This document shows, piece by piece, positions 16,977 through 24,519 of a stretch of DNA of 64,000 nt. A model generated the notes under the pieces. The model saw only the letters and a list, made by a program, of their open reading frames with translations. It ran no database searches and was not told where the DNA came from. The DNA lies in assembly GCF_014863405.1 (NCBI RefSeq), contig NZ_JACZZA010000001.1:620001-684000 (forward strand), written 5' to 3'. This stretch comes from Dyella acidiphila. Lineage in GTDB: Bacteria > Pseudomonadota > Gammaproteobacteria > Xanthomonadales > Rhodanobacteraceae. Numbering within the stretch: the first letter of the stretch is position 1; every line of letters begins with the position of its first letter. The position numbers and the translations under genes are program-made.

Positions 16977-18473
16977 ATGTCAGGCTCAAGCTCCACCAGT
17001 ACTCTCAGCATCCGCAGCCGCTTGTTCGGCTATCTGTTGCTGCCCCTGGTATTGCTGCTGATCGCCAGTATCTGGGCGGATCACCGCACTTATGTCACGC
17101 CGATGTACGACATGTTCGACCGTGCGCTATCGCATTCCGCGGTGGCCATCGCCGCACATGTGCACAAGGCGTCTGATGGGCATCTTTACGTCGACCGGCA
17201 GGATCCCGGCCCCCCGCTGGTGCGCGCCCCCGGCTCAAGCCCCCTGCCGCCGCCGCCCGGCGATGCGCCGTTCGACCGCGATCACCCGAGCGAACACTTC
17301 GATCCCGAATACCGCCCGATGTCGTGGATGCGGCTGTATTCCGGCGCGCGGGAAAATTTCGTCTACCGGATCAGCCTGGCGGACGGCAGCACGCTGACCG
17401 GCGACCCCTCCTTGCCCGTCGCCTCCGGCGAGATCATCGACAACCTCACCTACGGCGAAGCAGAACATGCGGGGCTGGAGTTTCGCCTGGCCAGCTATCA
17501 CACCGTGGTCGAGGGCGAACCCATCGTGGTCACCGTTGCCGAAACCGTGCATCGGCGCGATACGGTGGTACGCCGGCTCGACACCGTGGTCGGCCTCAGC
17601 GACGGCATCCAGTTGCTGCTGGTGCTGGGCTTGTGCCTGTTCGGCATCCGCACCGCGCTGCGTCCGATCAACCGGCTGCGCGAGCAGATCGTGCATCGCG
17701 AACCGCAATCGCTGCAGCCGCTGCCGCTGGAGCCGGTGCCGAGCGAAGTACGCCCGCTGGTGGAGTCGCTCAACAATCTGCTGATGACCGTGCGCGATTC
17801 CACCCTGGCGCAGCAGCATTTCCTCACCAATGCCGCCCACCAGTTGCGCACCCCGCTCACCGGCCTGAAGGCGCAGCTGGAAGTGCTGGCCAACGAAACC
17901 CAGGACAACGCCCAGCAAGAGCGCATCAGCCGGCTGCAGGGCAGCGTGGATCGTCTTGCCCATACCGCCAATCAGCTGTTGGCGCTGGCGCGCGCGGAGC
18001 CATCGGCGCACGGTCCCAGCGACTTCGTGGCGATCCAGCTCGACAGCCTGATCGGCGCGATGGTGGATTCCATGCTGGACCGCGCCCTGGCCAACGACAT
18101 CGACCTCGGCGCCGAATGCGAGCCGGTGCAGGTGCATGGGGTGTATTGGCTGTTGCACGAATTGCTGATCAACCTGGTCGACAACGCACTTCGGCATACG
18201 CCCAGGGGCGGCGATGTCACCCTGCGCTGCGGACTGCACAACGGCGCGCCCTATCTGGAAGTGGAAGACAGCGGCCCGGGCATTGCGCCGGCCGAACGCG
18301 AGCGCGTGCGCAAGCGCTTCTACCGCTCCGCCGGCAGCGACGGGCAGAGCAGCGGCCTGGGCCTGGCGATCGTCGAGGAAATCGTACGCAGCCACCGCGC
18401 CCACCTGGAGATCCTGGACGCCCACAAAGGCACCGGTGCGCGCATGCGCATCACCTTTCCCAGGCACGACTGA
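16977..18473 (+). CDS. TctE-like sensor histidine kinase
   Basis: The 498-residue inner-membrane kinase is paired with the response regulator upstream. It has TM1 at about residues 17-34 and a periplasmic sensor of about 175 residues, with a proline- and aspartate-rich insert at 76-112 and strands like the 2CSK_N domain. TM2 is at about 210-226. A HAMP-like linker follows. The H-box is NAAHQLRTPLTGLKAQL with phosphoacceptor His288. The N-box is LINLVDNALRHTP, with G-boxes DSGPGIAP and GLGLAIVEEI. A GTG six bases upstream is an alternative start. Stimulus unknown; the TctE family often senses organic acids or antimicrobial peptides. Confidence 0.93.
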   Translation: MSGSSSTSTLSIRSRLFGYLLLPLVLLLIASIWADHRTYVTPMYDMFDRALSHSAVAIAAHVHKASDGHLYVDRQDPGPPLVRAPGSSPLPPPPGDAPFDRDHPSEHFDPEYRPMSWMRLYSGARENFVYRISLADGSTLTGDPSLPVASGEIIDNLTYGEAEHAGLEFRLASYHTVVEGEPIVVTVAETVHRRDTVVRRLDTVVGLSDGIQLLLVLGLCLFGIRTALRPINRLREQIVHREPQSLQPLPLEPVPSEVRPLVESLNNLLMTVRDSTLAQQHFLTNAAHQLRTPLTGLKAQLEVLANETQDNAQQERISRLQGSVDRLAHTANQLLALARAEPSAHGPSDFVAIQLDSLIGAMVDSMLDRALANDIDLGAECEPVQVHGVYWLLHELLINLVDNALRHTPRGGDVTLRCGLHNGAPYLEVEDSGPGIAPAERERVRKRFYRSAGSDGQSSGLGLAIVEEIVRSHRAHLEILDAHKGTGARMRITFPRHD

Positions 18474-18588
18474 GCGGTCGCCGGCAAGGGGACCGCAACG
18501 GCCCCGGGCATGACTTCCGGCGGGCATCGCTGTAGCTGTACTGTCACGTACAATTTTTTTCCTCCGCCCCCTTTTCAGCGGGGTACAG

Positions 18589-18609
18589 CGCCTCCATAGT
18601 CGGAGGCTC
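18589..18609 (+). promoter_or_regulatory. Hairpin in the gshA leader
   Basis: GCCTCC / GGAGGC arms around an ATAGTC loop lie about 20 bases before the gshA GTG start. The right arm contains GGAGG, so the hairpin could mask or present a Shine-Dalgarno-like sequence. It is a possible translational control point, seen by eye only. Confidence 0.35.
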
Positions 18610-18628
18610 TTCCTGCGAGGCCAGCCAA

Positions 18629-19996
18629 GTGTCCATACCCAGTGCCGTCAAGAGCACCCCGATCCACGGCCGCCAGCAACTGCTCGACTACCTCGCCGCC
18701 GGCGAAAAGCCGCGCGAGGCCTGGCGCATCGGCACCGAGCACGAGAAGTTCGGCTTCCGCACCGAAGACCTGCGGGCACCCGCCTTCGAAGGCGAGCGCG
18801 GCATCCGCGCCCTGCTCGAAGGCATTGCCGCCCGCTATGGCTGGGAGATCGCGCGCGAAGGCGAGACCCCGGTGGCGCTGATGCGCGGCAAGGCCAATAT
18901 CACCCTGGAGCCGGCCGGCCAGCTGGAGCTCTCGGGTGCGCCGCTGGAAACCATCCACCAGACCTGTTGCGAAGTGAACACGCACCTGGACGAGGTGCGC
19001 TCGATCGCCGATGGCCTGGGCCTGGGCTTCCTCGGCATGGGCTTTCAGCCCAAATGGCGCCGCGACGAAATGCCGTGGATGCCCAAGGGCCGCTACAAGA
19101 TCATGCGCGAATACATGCCCAAGGTCGGCTCGCTCGGCCTGGACATGATGACGCGCACCTGTACCGTGCAGGTCAACCTGGATTTCGCCAGCGAAGCAGA
19201 CATGGTGCGCAAGTTCCGCACCAGTCTCGCCCTGCAGCCGATCGCCACCGCGCTGTTCGCCGATTCACCGTTTACCGAAGGCAAGCCCAACGGCTATCTG
19301 TCGTACCGCTCGCATGTGTGGACCGATACCGACGCCGATCGCACCGGCATGCTCGATTTCGTGTTCGAGGATGGCTTCGGCTACGAGCGCTATGTCGACT
19401 ACATGCTCGATGTGCCGATGTATTTCAGCTACCAGGACGGGCGCTACCTCGATCTGGCCGGACAGGATTTCAAGCGCTTCATGGCCGGCACGCTGGACGC
19501 CGTACCGGGCGTGCGCGCCACCATGAAGGACTGGGCCGACCACCTCACCACCGCTTTTCCGGAAGTGCGGCTGAAGCAATACCTGGAAATGCGCGGCGCC
19601 GACGGTGGCCCCTGGAATCGCCTGTGCGCGTTGCCCGCGCTGTGGGTAGGCCTGCTGTATGACGACGACGCCCTGCAGGCCGCCTGGGATCTGGTCAAGG
19701 ACTTCAGCCGCGAAGAACGCCATGCCCTGCGCGATGGCGTACCCAAGCATGCGCTGAAACTGCCGTTCCGCAACGGCACCGTGCGCGACCTGGCGCGCGA
19801 GACGCTGCAGATCGCTGCGCACGGCCTGAAGCGCCGCCAGCAGCTCAATCGCCATGGTGCCGACGAAAGCATCTTCCTGGAACCGCTGATCGAGATCGTC
19901 GACGCCAACCAGACCCCGGCAGAACGCAAACTCGAACTGTTTCACGGCGAGTGGAACGGCAGCGTGGATCCGGTATTCAAGGAATTTGCATATTGA
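18629..19996 (+). CDS. gshA: Glutamate-cysteine ligase, plant/proteobacterial class II type
   Basis: This enzyme catalyses the first, ATP-dependent step of glutathione synthesis, joining L-glutamate and L-cysteine. The 455-residue protein has the class II (plant-like) signature rather than the E. coli class. Examples are [34 protein letters not shown], the [30 protein letters not shown] region (broken up by family-conserved residues), and [10 protein letters not shown]. It starts at GTG and is coupled to the downstream exporter gene by a TGATG overlap. Confidence 0.95.
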   Translation: MSIPSAVKSTPIHGRQQLLDYLAAGEKPREAWRIGTEHEKFGFRTEDLRAPAFEGERGIRALLEGIAARYGWEIAREGETPVALMRGKANITLEPAGQLELSGAPLETIHQTCCEVNTHLDEVRSIADGLGLGFLGMGFQPKWRRDEMPWMPKGRYKIMREYMPKVGSLGLDMMTRTCTVQVNLDFASEADMVRKFRTSLALQPIATALFADSPFTEGKPNGYLSYRSHVWTDTDADRTGMLDFVFEDGFGYERYVDYMLDVPMYFSYQDGRYLDLAGQDFKRFMAGTLDAVPGVRATMKDWADHLTTAFPEVRLKQYLEMRGADGGPWNRLCALPALWVGLLYDDDALQAAWDLVKDFSREERHALRDGVPKHALKLPFRNGTVRDLARETLQIAAHGLKRRQQLNRHGADESIFLEPLIEIVDANQTPAERKLELFHGEWNGSVDPVFKEFAY

Positions 19997-20631
19997 TGGT
20001 GGCGGGATCGAGCCACGCTCCCCTGCTGGCCGGGCTTCTGCTTGGCGCATCCCTGATCGTGGCGATCGGTGCGCAGAACGCTTTTGTGTTGCGCCAAGGT
20101 TTGCTGCAAGCGCATCGCTTTCCGGTCGCGCTGTTCTGCGCGCTTTCCGATGCCGTGCTGATCGCCGCAGGCGTGGGCGGCCTCGGCATCGCGGTCGGCC
20201 AGCATCCGCGCGTATTGATGGCGATTGCCTGCATCGGCGCGCTGGTACTGTTGTGGTACGGCGTGCAGGCGTTGCGTCGCGCCATCCATCCGCAAGCGCT
20301 CACGCCCGATACGCACACTGATACACGTAGTGTGTGGCGCGTGCTCGCCACCTGCGCCGGTTTCACCTGGCTCAATCCGCATGTGTACCTGGATACCGTA
20401 CTGCTGATCGGCAGCCTCGCCTCGGCGTGGCCGGCGACAGGACCGCGCCTGTTGTTCGGCATCGGCGCGGCCACCTCGTCGTTTATCTGGTTCTTTGGGC
20501 TGGCTTATGGGGCGCGCCTGCTGGCGCCGCTGTTTCGCAAGCCGATGGCCTGGCGTGTGCTCGACGTGTTTATCGCGCTGATCATGTGGAGCATTGCGAT
20601 CAAGCTGCTGCTGTCGTTTATCGTGCACTGA
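19996..20631 (+). CDS. LysE/ArgO-family amino-acid exporter
   Basis: The 211-residue inner-membrane protein has about six hydrophobic segments and LysE-family motifs: LIVAIGAQNAFVLRQGL near the N-terminus, ALSDAVLIAAGVGG, and TWLNPHVYLDTVLL, which are characteristic of ArgO/LysE basic-amino-acid exporters. Its ATG overlaps the gshA stop codon, so it is translated with gshA. This suggests a role in amino-acid or thiol balance, but the substrate is not readable from the sequence. An upstream in-frame start inside gshA is less likely. Confidence 0.9.
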   Translation: MVAGSSHAPLLAGLLLGASLIVAIGAQNAFVLRQGLLQAHRFPVALFCALSDAVLIAAGVGGLGIAVGQHPRVLMAIACIGALVLLWYGVQALRRAIHPQALTPDTHTDTRSVWRVLATCAGFTWLNPHVYLDTVLLIGSLASAWPATGPRLLFGIGAATSSFIWFFGLAYGARLLAPLFRKPMAWRVLDVFIALIMWSIAIKLLLSFIVH

Positions 20632-20662
20632 GCTTTTTCCTACGTCACGCACGCTCCACTTA

Positions 20663-20692
20663 CGGTCATTCCGGCGAAGGCCGGAATGACCG
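20663..20692. repeat. REP-like palindrome
   Basis: A short inverted repeat with CGGTCATTCCGG and CCGGAATGACCG arms around CGAAGG lies in the convergent gap between the exporter and doxX genes. A shorter relative (GTCATCCCG / CGGGATGAC) occurs at 46372. Such elements are dispersed intergenic palindromes in many proteobacteria and may also end transcripts. Confidence 0.7.
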
Positions 20693-20725
20693 CTCAGGTG
20701 CACTTCGCGAAGGTATACGGCGCTG

Positions 20726-21187
20726 CTAATCCTGCGTGCGGATGCGCAGCCACCGCGCCACCAGCGTATCCAGGCTTGCCTTGCCGGGCCCCGCGATCAA
20801 GAACCACAAAAAGATCAGCGTATAGACCACTTCGTCCGCTTCGACGTAGTCGTCCAGCCCCATCAAGTTGCTCGACACCACCAGGGTTACCGCCACGATC
20901 ATGTTGATGATCATCGGAATAGTCACCAGCCGGGTGAACAGGCCCAGCATCAACAGCAGGCCGCCGAGCAATTCCGTCCATGCCGACAAGCCCGCGCTGA
21001 AGGCGGGAAACGGAATGCCCCAGCCGACGAAGCGCTGGGTGAAGCCATCCAGGTTATGTACTTTGGCGATGCCCGTCTCCAGCCAGAAGTAGCCGAACAC
21101 CAGGCGTACCACCAGCGGCCCCAGCCAGCGCACGGCGTGCAGCCGCTGCAGCAGGCGCGAGCAGGTCTCGGCGATAAATTGACGCAT
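20726..21187 (-). CDS. DoxX-family membrane protein, likely partner of the bufferin cluster
   Basis: The 153-residue inner-membrane protein has four hydrophobic segments and DoxX-family features. These are LVFGYFWLETGIAKVHN, FVGWGIPFPAFSAGLSAWTELLGGLLLMLGLFTR and a C-terminal VVYTLIFLWFLIAGPG. It is divergent from, and 280 bp away from, the BufA2 precursor gene. DoxX proteins are frequent companions of MNIO-type RiPP clusters (bufferins/Hvf) and may supply a redox or quinone-linked step. That functional link is inferred from neighbourhood. Confidence 0.85.
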   Translation of the reverse strand: MRQFIAETCSRLLQRLHAVRWLGPLVVRLVFGYFWLETGIAKVHNLDGFTQRFVGWGIPFPAFSAGLSAWTELLGGLLLMLGLFTRLVTIPMIINMIVAVTLVVSSNLMGLDDYVEADEVVYTLIFLWFLIAGPGKASLDTLVARWLRIRTQD

Positions 21188-21467
21188 TGCACATGTCCCT
21201 TTGGTTGAAGTGAGCGCATCATGCGCGGGCCCCCACCCCAGCCACCATGTCCATCAGTCCAGGCTTTCTTGCCAGGGATCCGGCAACGTGGAACACGCAT
21301 GCGGACCGGACGATCGGGCATAAAAGCGGGATGCGCGGGTGCAGTTGTCTACGGTAATGCGGTAACACAATCACCCTGTCGAGACGGACAGCGCCAAGCC
21401 GCTGCACGGACGAGACATTCCCCACAGCCGCATGACGGCGAACGAAACCTTTTTAGGAGCCATAGAC
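21188..21467. promoter_or_regulatory. doxX-bufA2 divergent intergenic region
   Basis: This 280-bp gap must contain promoters for doxX and the buf genes. The only clear element is the strong AGGAG ribosome site at about 21455-21459 before the precursor gene. No ECF-type or classical promoter could be assigned by eye, and no sigma or anti-sigma gene is adjacent. Confidence 0.35.
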
Positions 21468-21737
21468 ATGAACATCAAGACAGTCAACGCAAGCGCCATG
21501 GCCGTGATGGTCGCCGGTCTGTTCGCCGCCGCCGCGGTATCGGCTGCACCGGTCGGTGCGCCGGCTGGCGACCAGGCGCAGGTCAAATGCATGAATTCTT
21601 CTTCGTGCAAGGGCCAGGGTGCCTGCAAGCAGGCCAGCAACTCCTGCAAGGGCCAGAACTCGTGCAAGGGCCAGGGCTTCACCATGCAGAAGACCCAGGC
21701 CGACTGCGATGCCGCGCAGGCCGCCGTGAAGAAGTGA
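21468..21737 (+). CDS. bufA2: BufA2-family bufferin precursor (periplasmic metallophore RiPP)
   Basis: The 89-residue small secreted protein has a Sec signal peptide (MNIKTVNAS, then a hydrophobic core ending AVSAAP). A Cys-rich mature part of about 60 residues follows, with the repeated motif SCKGQ: VKCMNSSSCKGQGACKQ, SNSCKGQNSCKGQGF, then ADCDAAQAA. Six Cys are present. This pattern matches the BufA2 group of bufferins. In that family an MNIO enzyme converts selected Cys residues into heterocycles that bind copper or other metals in the periplasm. Modification enzymes follow downstream. The start is fixed by AGGAG eight bases upstream. Confidence 0.85.
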   Translation: MNIKTVNASAMAVMVAGLFAAAAVSAAPVGAPAGDQAQVKCMNSSSCKGQGACKQASNSCKGQNSCKGQGFTMQKTQADCDAAQAAVKK

Positions 21738-21745
21738 TGTCATCG

Positions 21746-21773
21746 GCGGGGCGCCGGCACGGCGCCCCGCTTT
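21746..21773 (+). terminator. Hairpin between precursor and MNIO genes
   Basis: A perfect 10-bp GC-only stem (GCGGGGCGCC / GGCGCCCCGC) with a GGCAC loop followed by TTT lies 8 bases after the bufA2 stop. It is a likely leaky terminator or 3'-stabilising hairpin that lets the precursor be made in excess of its enzymes. Confidence 0.55.
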
Positions 21774-21795
21774 CCGTGGGCAAGCGAGCATCGCC

Positions 21796-22641
21796 ATGAG
21801 CACATCCACCATCGGGTTGCCTTATCTCGGCTACGGCCTGGGCCTGCGCACGGAGCATTACCAGGATCTGCTCGCCGACCCCGGCCAGGTCGAATGGCTG
21901 GAAATCGTGTCGGAAAACTATCTGGTCAACGGCGGCCTGCCGCTGATCTGGCTGCAGCGCTTTCGCGAACGCTTTCCGCTGGTGATGCATGGTGTGTCGC
22001 TGTCGATCGGCAGCACCGATCCCCTCGACGAAGACTATCTCAGCCGCCTGGCCAGGCTGGCGCGGCGGATCGAGCCTGCCTGGGTTTCCGATCACTTGTG
22101 CTGGACCGGCGTGCAGGGCGTGAACCTGCACGACTTGATGCCGTTGCCCTACACCGAGGAAGCGCTGGAGCATGTGGCCGGCCGCGTGCGCCAGGTGCAG
22201 GACCGGCTCAAGCGCCGCATCCTGCTGGAAAACGTGTCCAGCTATGTGAGTTTTGCCGATTCGCAATTGAGCGAATGGGAATTTCTCGCTGCCGTGGCGG
22301 AGCGAGCCGATTGCCTGATCCTGCTGGATATCAACAACGTGCACGTCAGCGCGATGAACCACGGCTTTTCGGCCCTGGATTATCTGCGCGGCATTCCGGT
22401 TTCGCGCGTACAGCAATTCCATCTGGCCGGTTACGAGCAGGGCGAGCACCTGATCATCGATACCCACGATGCGCCGGTGTCGCATGCTGTGTGGGATCTT
22501 TATATCGAAGCCGTGCGACGTTTCGGCCGCGTATCGACCATGATCGAACGCGATGACAATTTTCCTCCGCTGGCGGAACTGAGAGCGGAGCTGGAGCATG
22601 CCCGCACACTGGCCGAACCCTTGCTGCGGAATGCCGCATGA
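21796..22641 (+). CDS. bufB: MNIO-family (DUF692) multinuclear iron oxidase, bufferin maturase BufB
   Basis: The 281-residue TIM-barrel protein belongs to the DUF692/MNIO family (MbnB, HvfB, BufB). These iron enzymes oxidatively remodel Cys residues of a precursor peptide. Family landmarks are GYGLGLRTEHYQD, MHGVSLSIGSTDPLD, WVSDHLCWTG, LLENVSSYVSF, LLDINNVHVSAMNHG, FHLAGYEQ, DTHDAPV and MIERDDNFPPLAEL, which include the expected His, Asp, Glu and Asn iron ligands. It overlaps the downstream bufC gene by four bases (ATGA) and follows the BufA2-type precursor. Confidence 0.93.
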   Translation: MSTSTIGLPYLGYGLGLRTEHYQDLLADPGQVEWLEIVSENYLVNGGLPLIWLQRFRERFPLVMHGVSLSIGSTDPLDEDYLSRLARLARRIEPAWVSDHLCWTGVQGVNLHDLMPLPYTEEALEHVAGRVRQVQDRLKRRILLENVSSYVSFADSQLSEWEFLAAVAERADCLILLDINNVHVSAMNHGFSALDYLRGIPVSRVQQFHLAGYEQGEHLIIDTHDAPVSHAVWDLYIEAVRRFGRVSTMIERDDNFPPLAELRAELEHARTLAEPLLRNAA

Positions 22642-23420
22642 GCTCGTTGCAGGCCCTGCAGCAACAGCTGTTGCAGGCGGTGCTGTCTGAGCGGACGCCG
22701 GCCACGCTGCCGCTGGTCCGCGCCGACGGCATCGCCGACACCGGCAGCCGGCTCGAGGTGTATCGGCATGGCTATCGCGTCCGCCTGCGCGATGCGTTGA
22801 AGCAGGAATTTCCCGGCCTGCACCACATGGCAGGCGCCCAGTTCGAGCGCCTGCTGGACAAGTACGTCGCGGCCCATCCCTCCGAGCACTACAACATCCG
22901 CTGGTACGGTGCCGGCCTGGCGGCCTTCCTGGACTATGCGCGCCCCTGGCGCGATCGCCCCGCGCTGGCCGAAATGGCGCGGGTGGACTGGGCCATCTCG
23001 ATTGCCTTCGACGCCGCCGACGAGCCCAGCGCGAACATCGCCGAATTGTCGGCGGTGGCACCCGAGGCATGGCCAGGCCTGCAATTGTCGTTGCAGCAAA
23101 ACCTGCATGTGCTGGATTGCCGCTTCAATACCGCCGCCTTCCGCCGCGCCGCGGACCAGGGCGGCAAGCGTCCCCGCCTGCGCCGCCTGCAACAGCCGCG
23201 TCAGCTGCTGGTATGGCGCAAGGACAGCAGCGTCCATTACCGCCAGCTCGAGGTGGACGAATGGCAGGCGCTGGGGGCCGCGATCCGTGGCGAACCCTTT
23301 GCCGCCCTGTGCGCGCAGCTGGCCGCCTACCACGCACAGGCCAGCGCGCTGCCGCGCATGGTCGCCCTGCTGCAGGGCTGGCTGGAGGCCGGACTGATCC
23401 GCGGCTGGAGCTTCGCCTAG
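22638..23420 (+). CDS. bufC: DUF2063-family partner protein, BufC/HvfC-like
   Basis: The 260-residue protein starts with the family-typical LQALQQQLLQAVLSE and YRHGYRVRLRDALKQEFPGLHHMAG, that is, the DNA-binding-like DUF2063 N-terminal domain. A C-terminal half recognises the precursor leader in characterised relatives (MbnC, HvfC). It is translationally coupled to bufB by ATGA. Its role is to present the precursor to BufB for Cys modification, by analogy with known MNIO partner proteins. Confidence 0.9.
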   Translation: MSSLQALQQQLLQAVLSERTPATLPLVRADGIADTGSRLEVYRHGYRVRLRDALKQEFPGLHHMAGAQFERLLDKYVAAHPSEHYNIRWYGAGLAAFLDYARPWRDRPALAEMARVDWAISIAFDAADEPSANIAELSAVAPEAWPGLQLSLQQNLHVLDCRFNTAAFRRAADQGGKRPRLRRLQQPRQLLVWRKDSSVHYRQLEVDEWQALGAAIRGEPFAALCAQLAAYHAQASALPRMVALLQGWLEAGLIRGWSFA

Positions 23421-23489
23421 GGCGCCTGGTAACCGGCACCGGCCTGCAGCGAAGGACGGTATAGCGCCCCGCCACGGAAGCCTCTGCCC

Positions 23490-24392
23490 ATGCACGTCGA
23501 GCCCCTCGCCGCAGTACCGCGCCCGGCGCCCATCGTTCCGGCCCTGGAAGCCCTGCTCAATCAGTCGATGCTGCGGGTGGAGATCGTGTCCGAGGAGCAG
23601 TACTGCGGCTCCTGGTTCATGGACGAGCCGCGCTACCACTGCGGACTGTTCCATCTGGTCGGCACCGGCGAATGCATGATCGAAAGCACGGTGCTGCGCG
23701 ATGCATGGCAACTGCAGGCCGGCGACCTGGTGGTGCTGCCGCACGGCGATCCGCACCGGCTGTATGCGGGCAACGGCCAGGAACACATTCCCACCAGCCT
23801 GATCTGCGGCGAACTGCATTTGTGCAGCCATGCCCAGCACCCGCTGAGCTTCGCCCTGCCCGCCTGCTTCGTGGTGCGGGCCGCCCAAGCCGATGCGCTG
23901 TTCCGGCATTTGTCGGCAATGATGGTGGAAGTCGCCAATTCCGGCACGCCCGGCCGCCAGCTGCTGCTGAACAAGCTGGCCGATACTTTGTTCACCCTGG
24001 CGGTATGCGACTACGCCAATCGCAATACCGATCACCAGGGCCTGTTCGCCGCCCTGGCCGACAGCCGTATCTGCAAAGTGCTGCAAGCCGTGCACGAAGC
24101 GCCGGGACGACCGTGGACCATGCAGGGCATGGCTTCGCTCGCCTGTATGTCGCGTTCCGCCTTCGCCGAGCGTTTTGCACAGCTGATGAAAATGCCGCCG
24201 ATGCAGTACGTGACGCAGTGGCGCGTGAGCATTGCCGAACGCATGCTGCGCGAGCGGCGCTTGTCGGTGGCGTCGATTGCCGAGCAGCTTGGCTACAGCA
24301 GCGAAGCGGCGTTCCGGCGCTTGTTCAAGCGGATCAGTGGCACCTGTCCCGGCCGAATTCGGCAAGTGAAGGCGGAGCGAGTCCTAAACTGA
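23490..24392 (+). CDS. AraC-family regulator with cupin sensor domain
   Basis: The 300-residue protein has an N-terminal cupin (cupin_6-like; YHCGLFHLVGTGECMIES, LQAGDLVVLPHGDPHRL, LICGELHL). A C-terminal AraC double HTH follows (WTMQGMASLACMSRSAFAERF and SVASIAEQLGYSSEAAFRRLFKRISG). The sensor half is unusually rich in Cys and His. It lies 69 bp after bufC on the same strand, so it could be cotranscribed with the bufferin genes. Whether it regulates them is unknown. Confidence 0.9.
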   Translation: MHVEPLAAVPRPAPIVPALEALLNQSMLRVEIVSEEQYCGSWFMDEPRYHCGLFHLVGTGECMIESTVLRDAWQLQAGDLVVLPHGDPHRLYAGNGQEHIPTSLICGELHLCSHAQHPLSFALPACFVVRAAQADALFRHLSAMMVEVANSGTPGRQLLLNKLADTLFTLAVCDYANRNTDHQGLFAALADSRICKVLQAVHEAPGRPWTMQGMASLACMSRSAFAERFAQLMKMPPMQYVTQWRVSIAERMLRERRLSVASIAEQLGYSSEAAFRRLFKRISGTCPGRIRQVKAERVLN

Positions 24393-24406
24393 AACACCGG
24401 GATTAC

Positions 24407-24488
24407 GTAGGTTGGGTTAGCGCAGCGTAACCCAACGATCCATCTTCGTAGCGATATCGTTGGGTTACGCTGCGCTAACCCAACCTAC
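24407..24488. repeat. Dispersed long-stem palindromic element, copy 1
   Basis: The 82-bp element has perfect 33-bp inverted arms, starting GTAGGTTGGGTTAGCGCAGC on each strand, around a 16-base unique loop. It sits between the convergent araC and dcp genes and abuts an intrinsic terminator. A second copy with the same 30-bp terminal arms but a different loop is at 40720-40802. Confidence 0.92.
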
Positions 24489-24517
24489 AAAAAAGGCCGG
24501 CATTGCCGGCCTTTTTT
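24489..24517. terminator. Bidirectional intrinsic terminator
   Basis: GGCCGGCA / TGCCGGCC stem preceded by six A and followed by six T residues. It serves dcp (minus) immediately after its stop and can also end plus-strand transcription that passes through the palindromic element. Confidence 0.88.
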
Positions 24518-24519
24518 GC

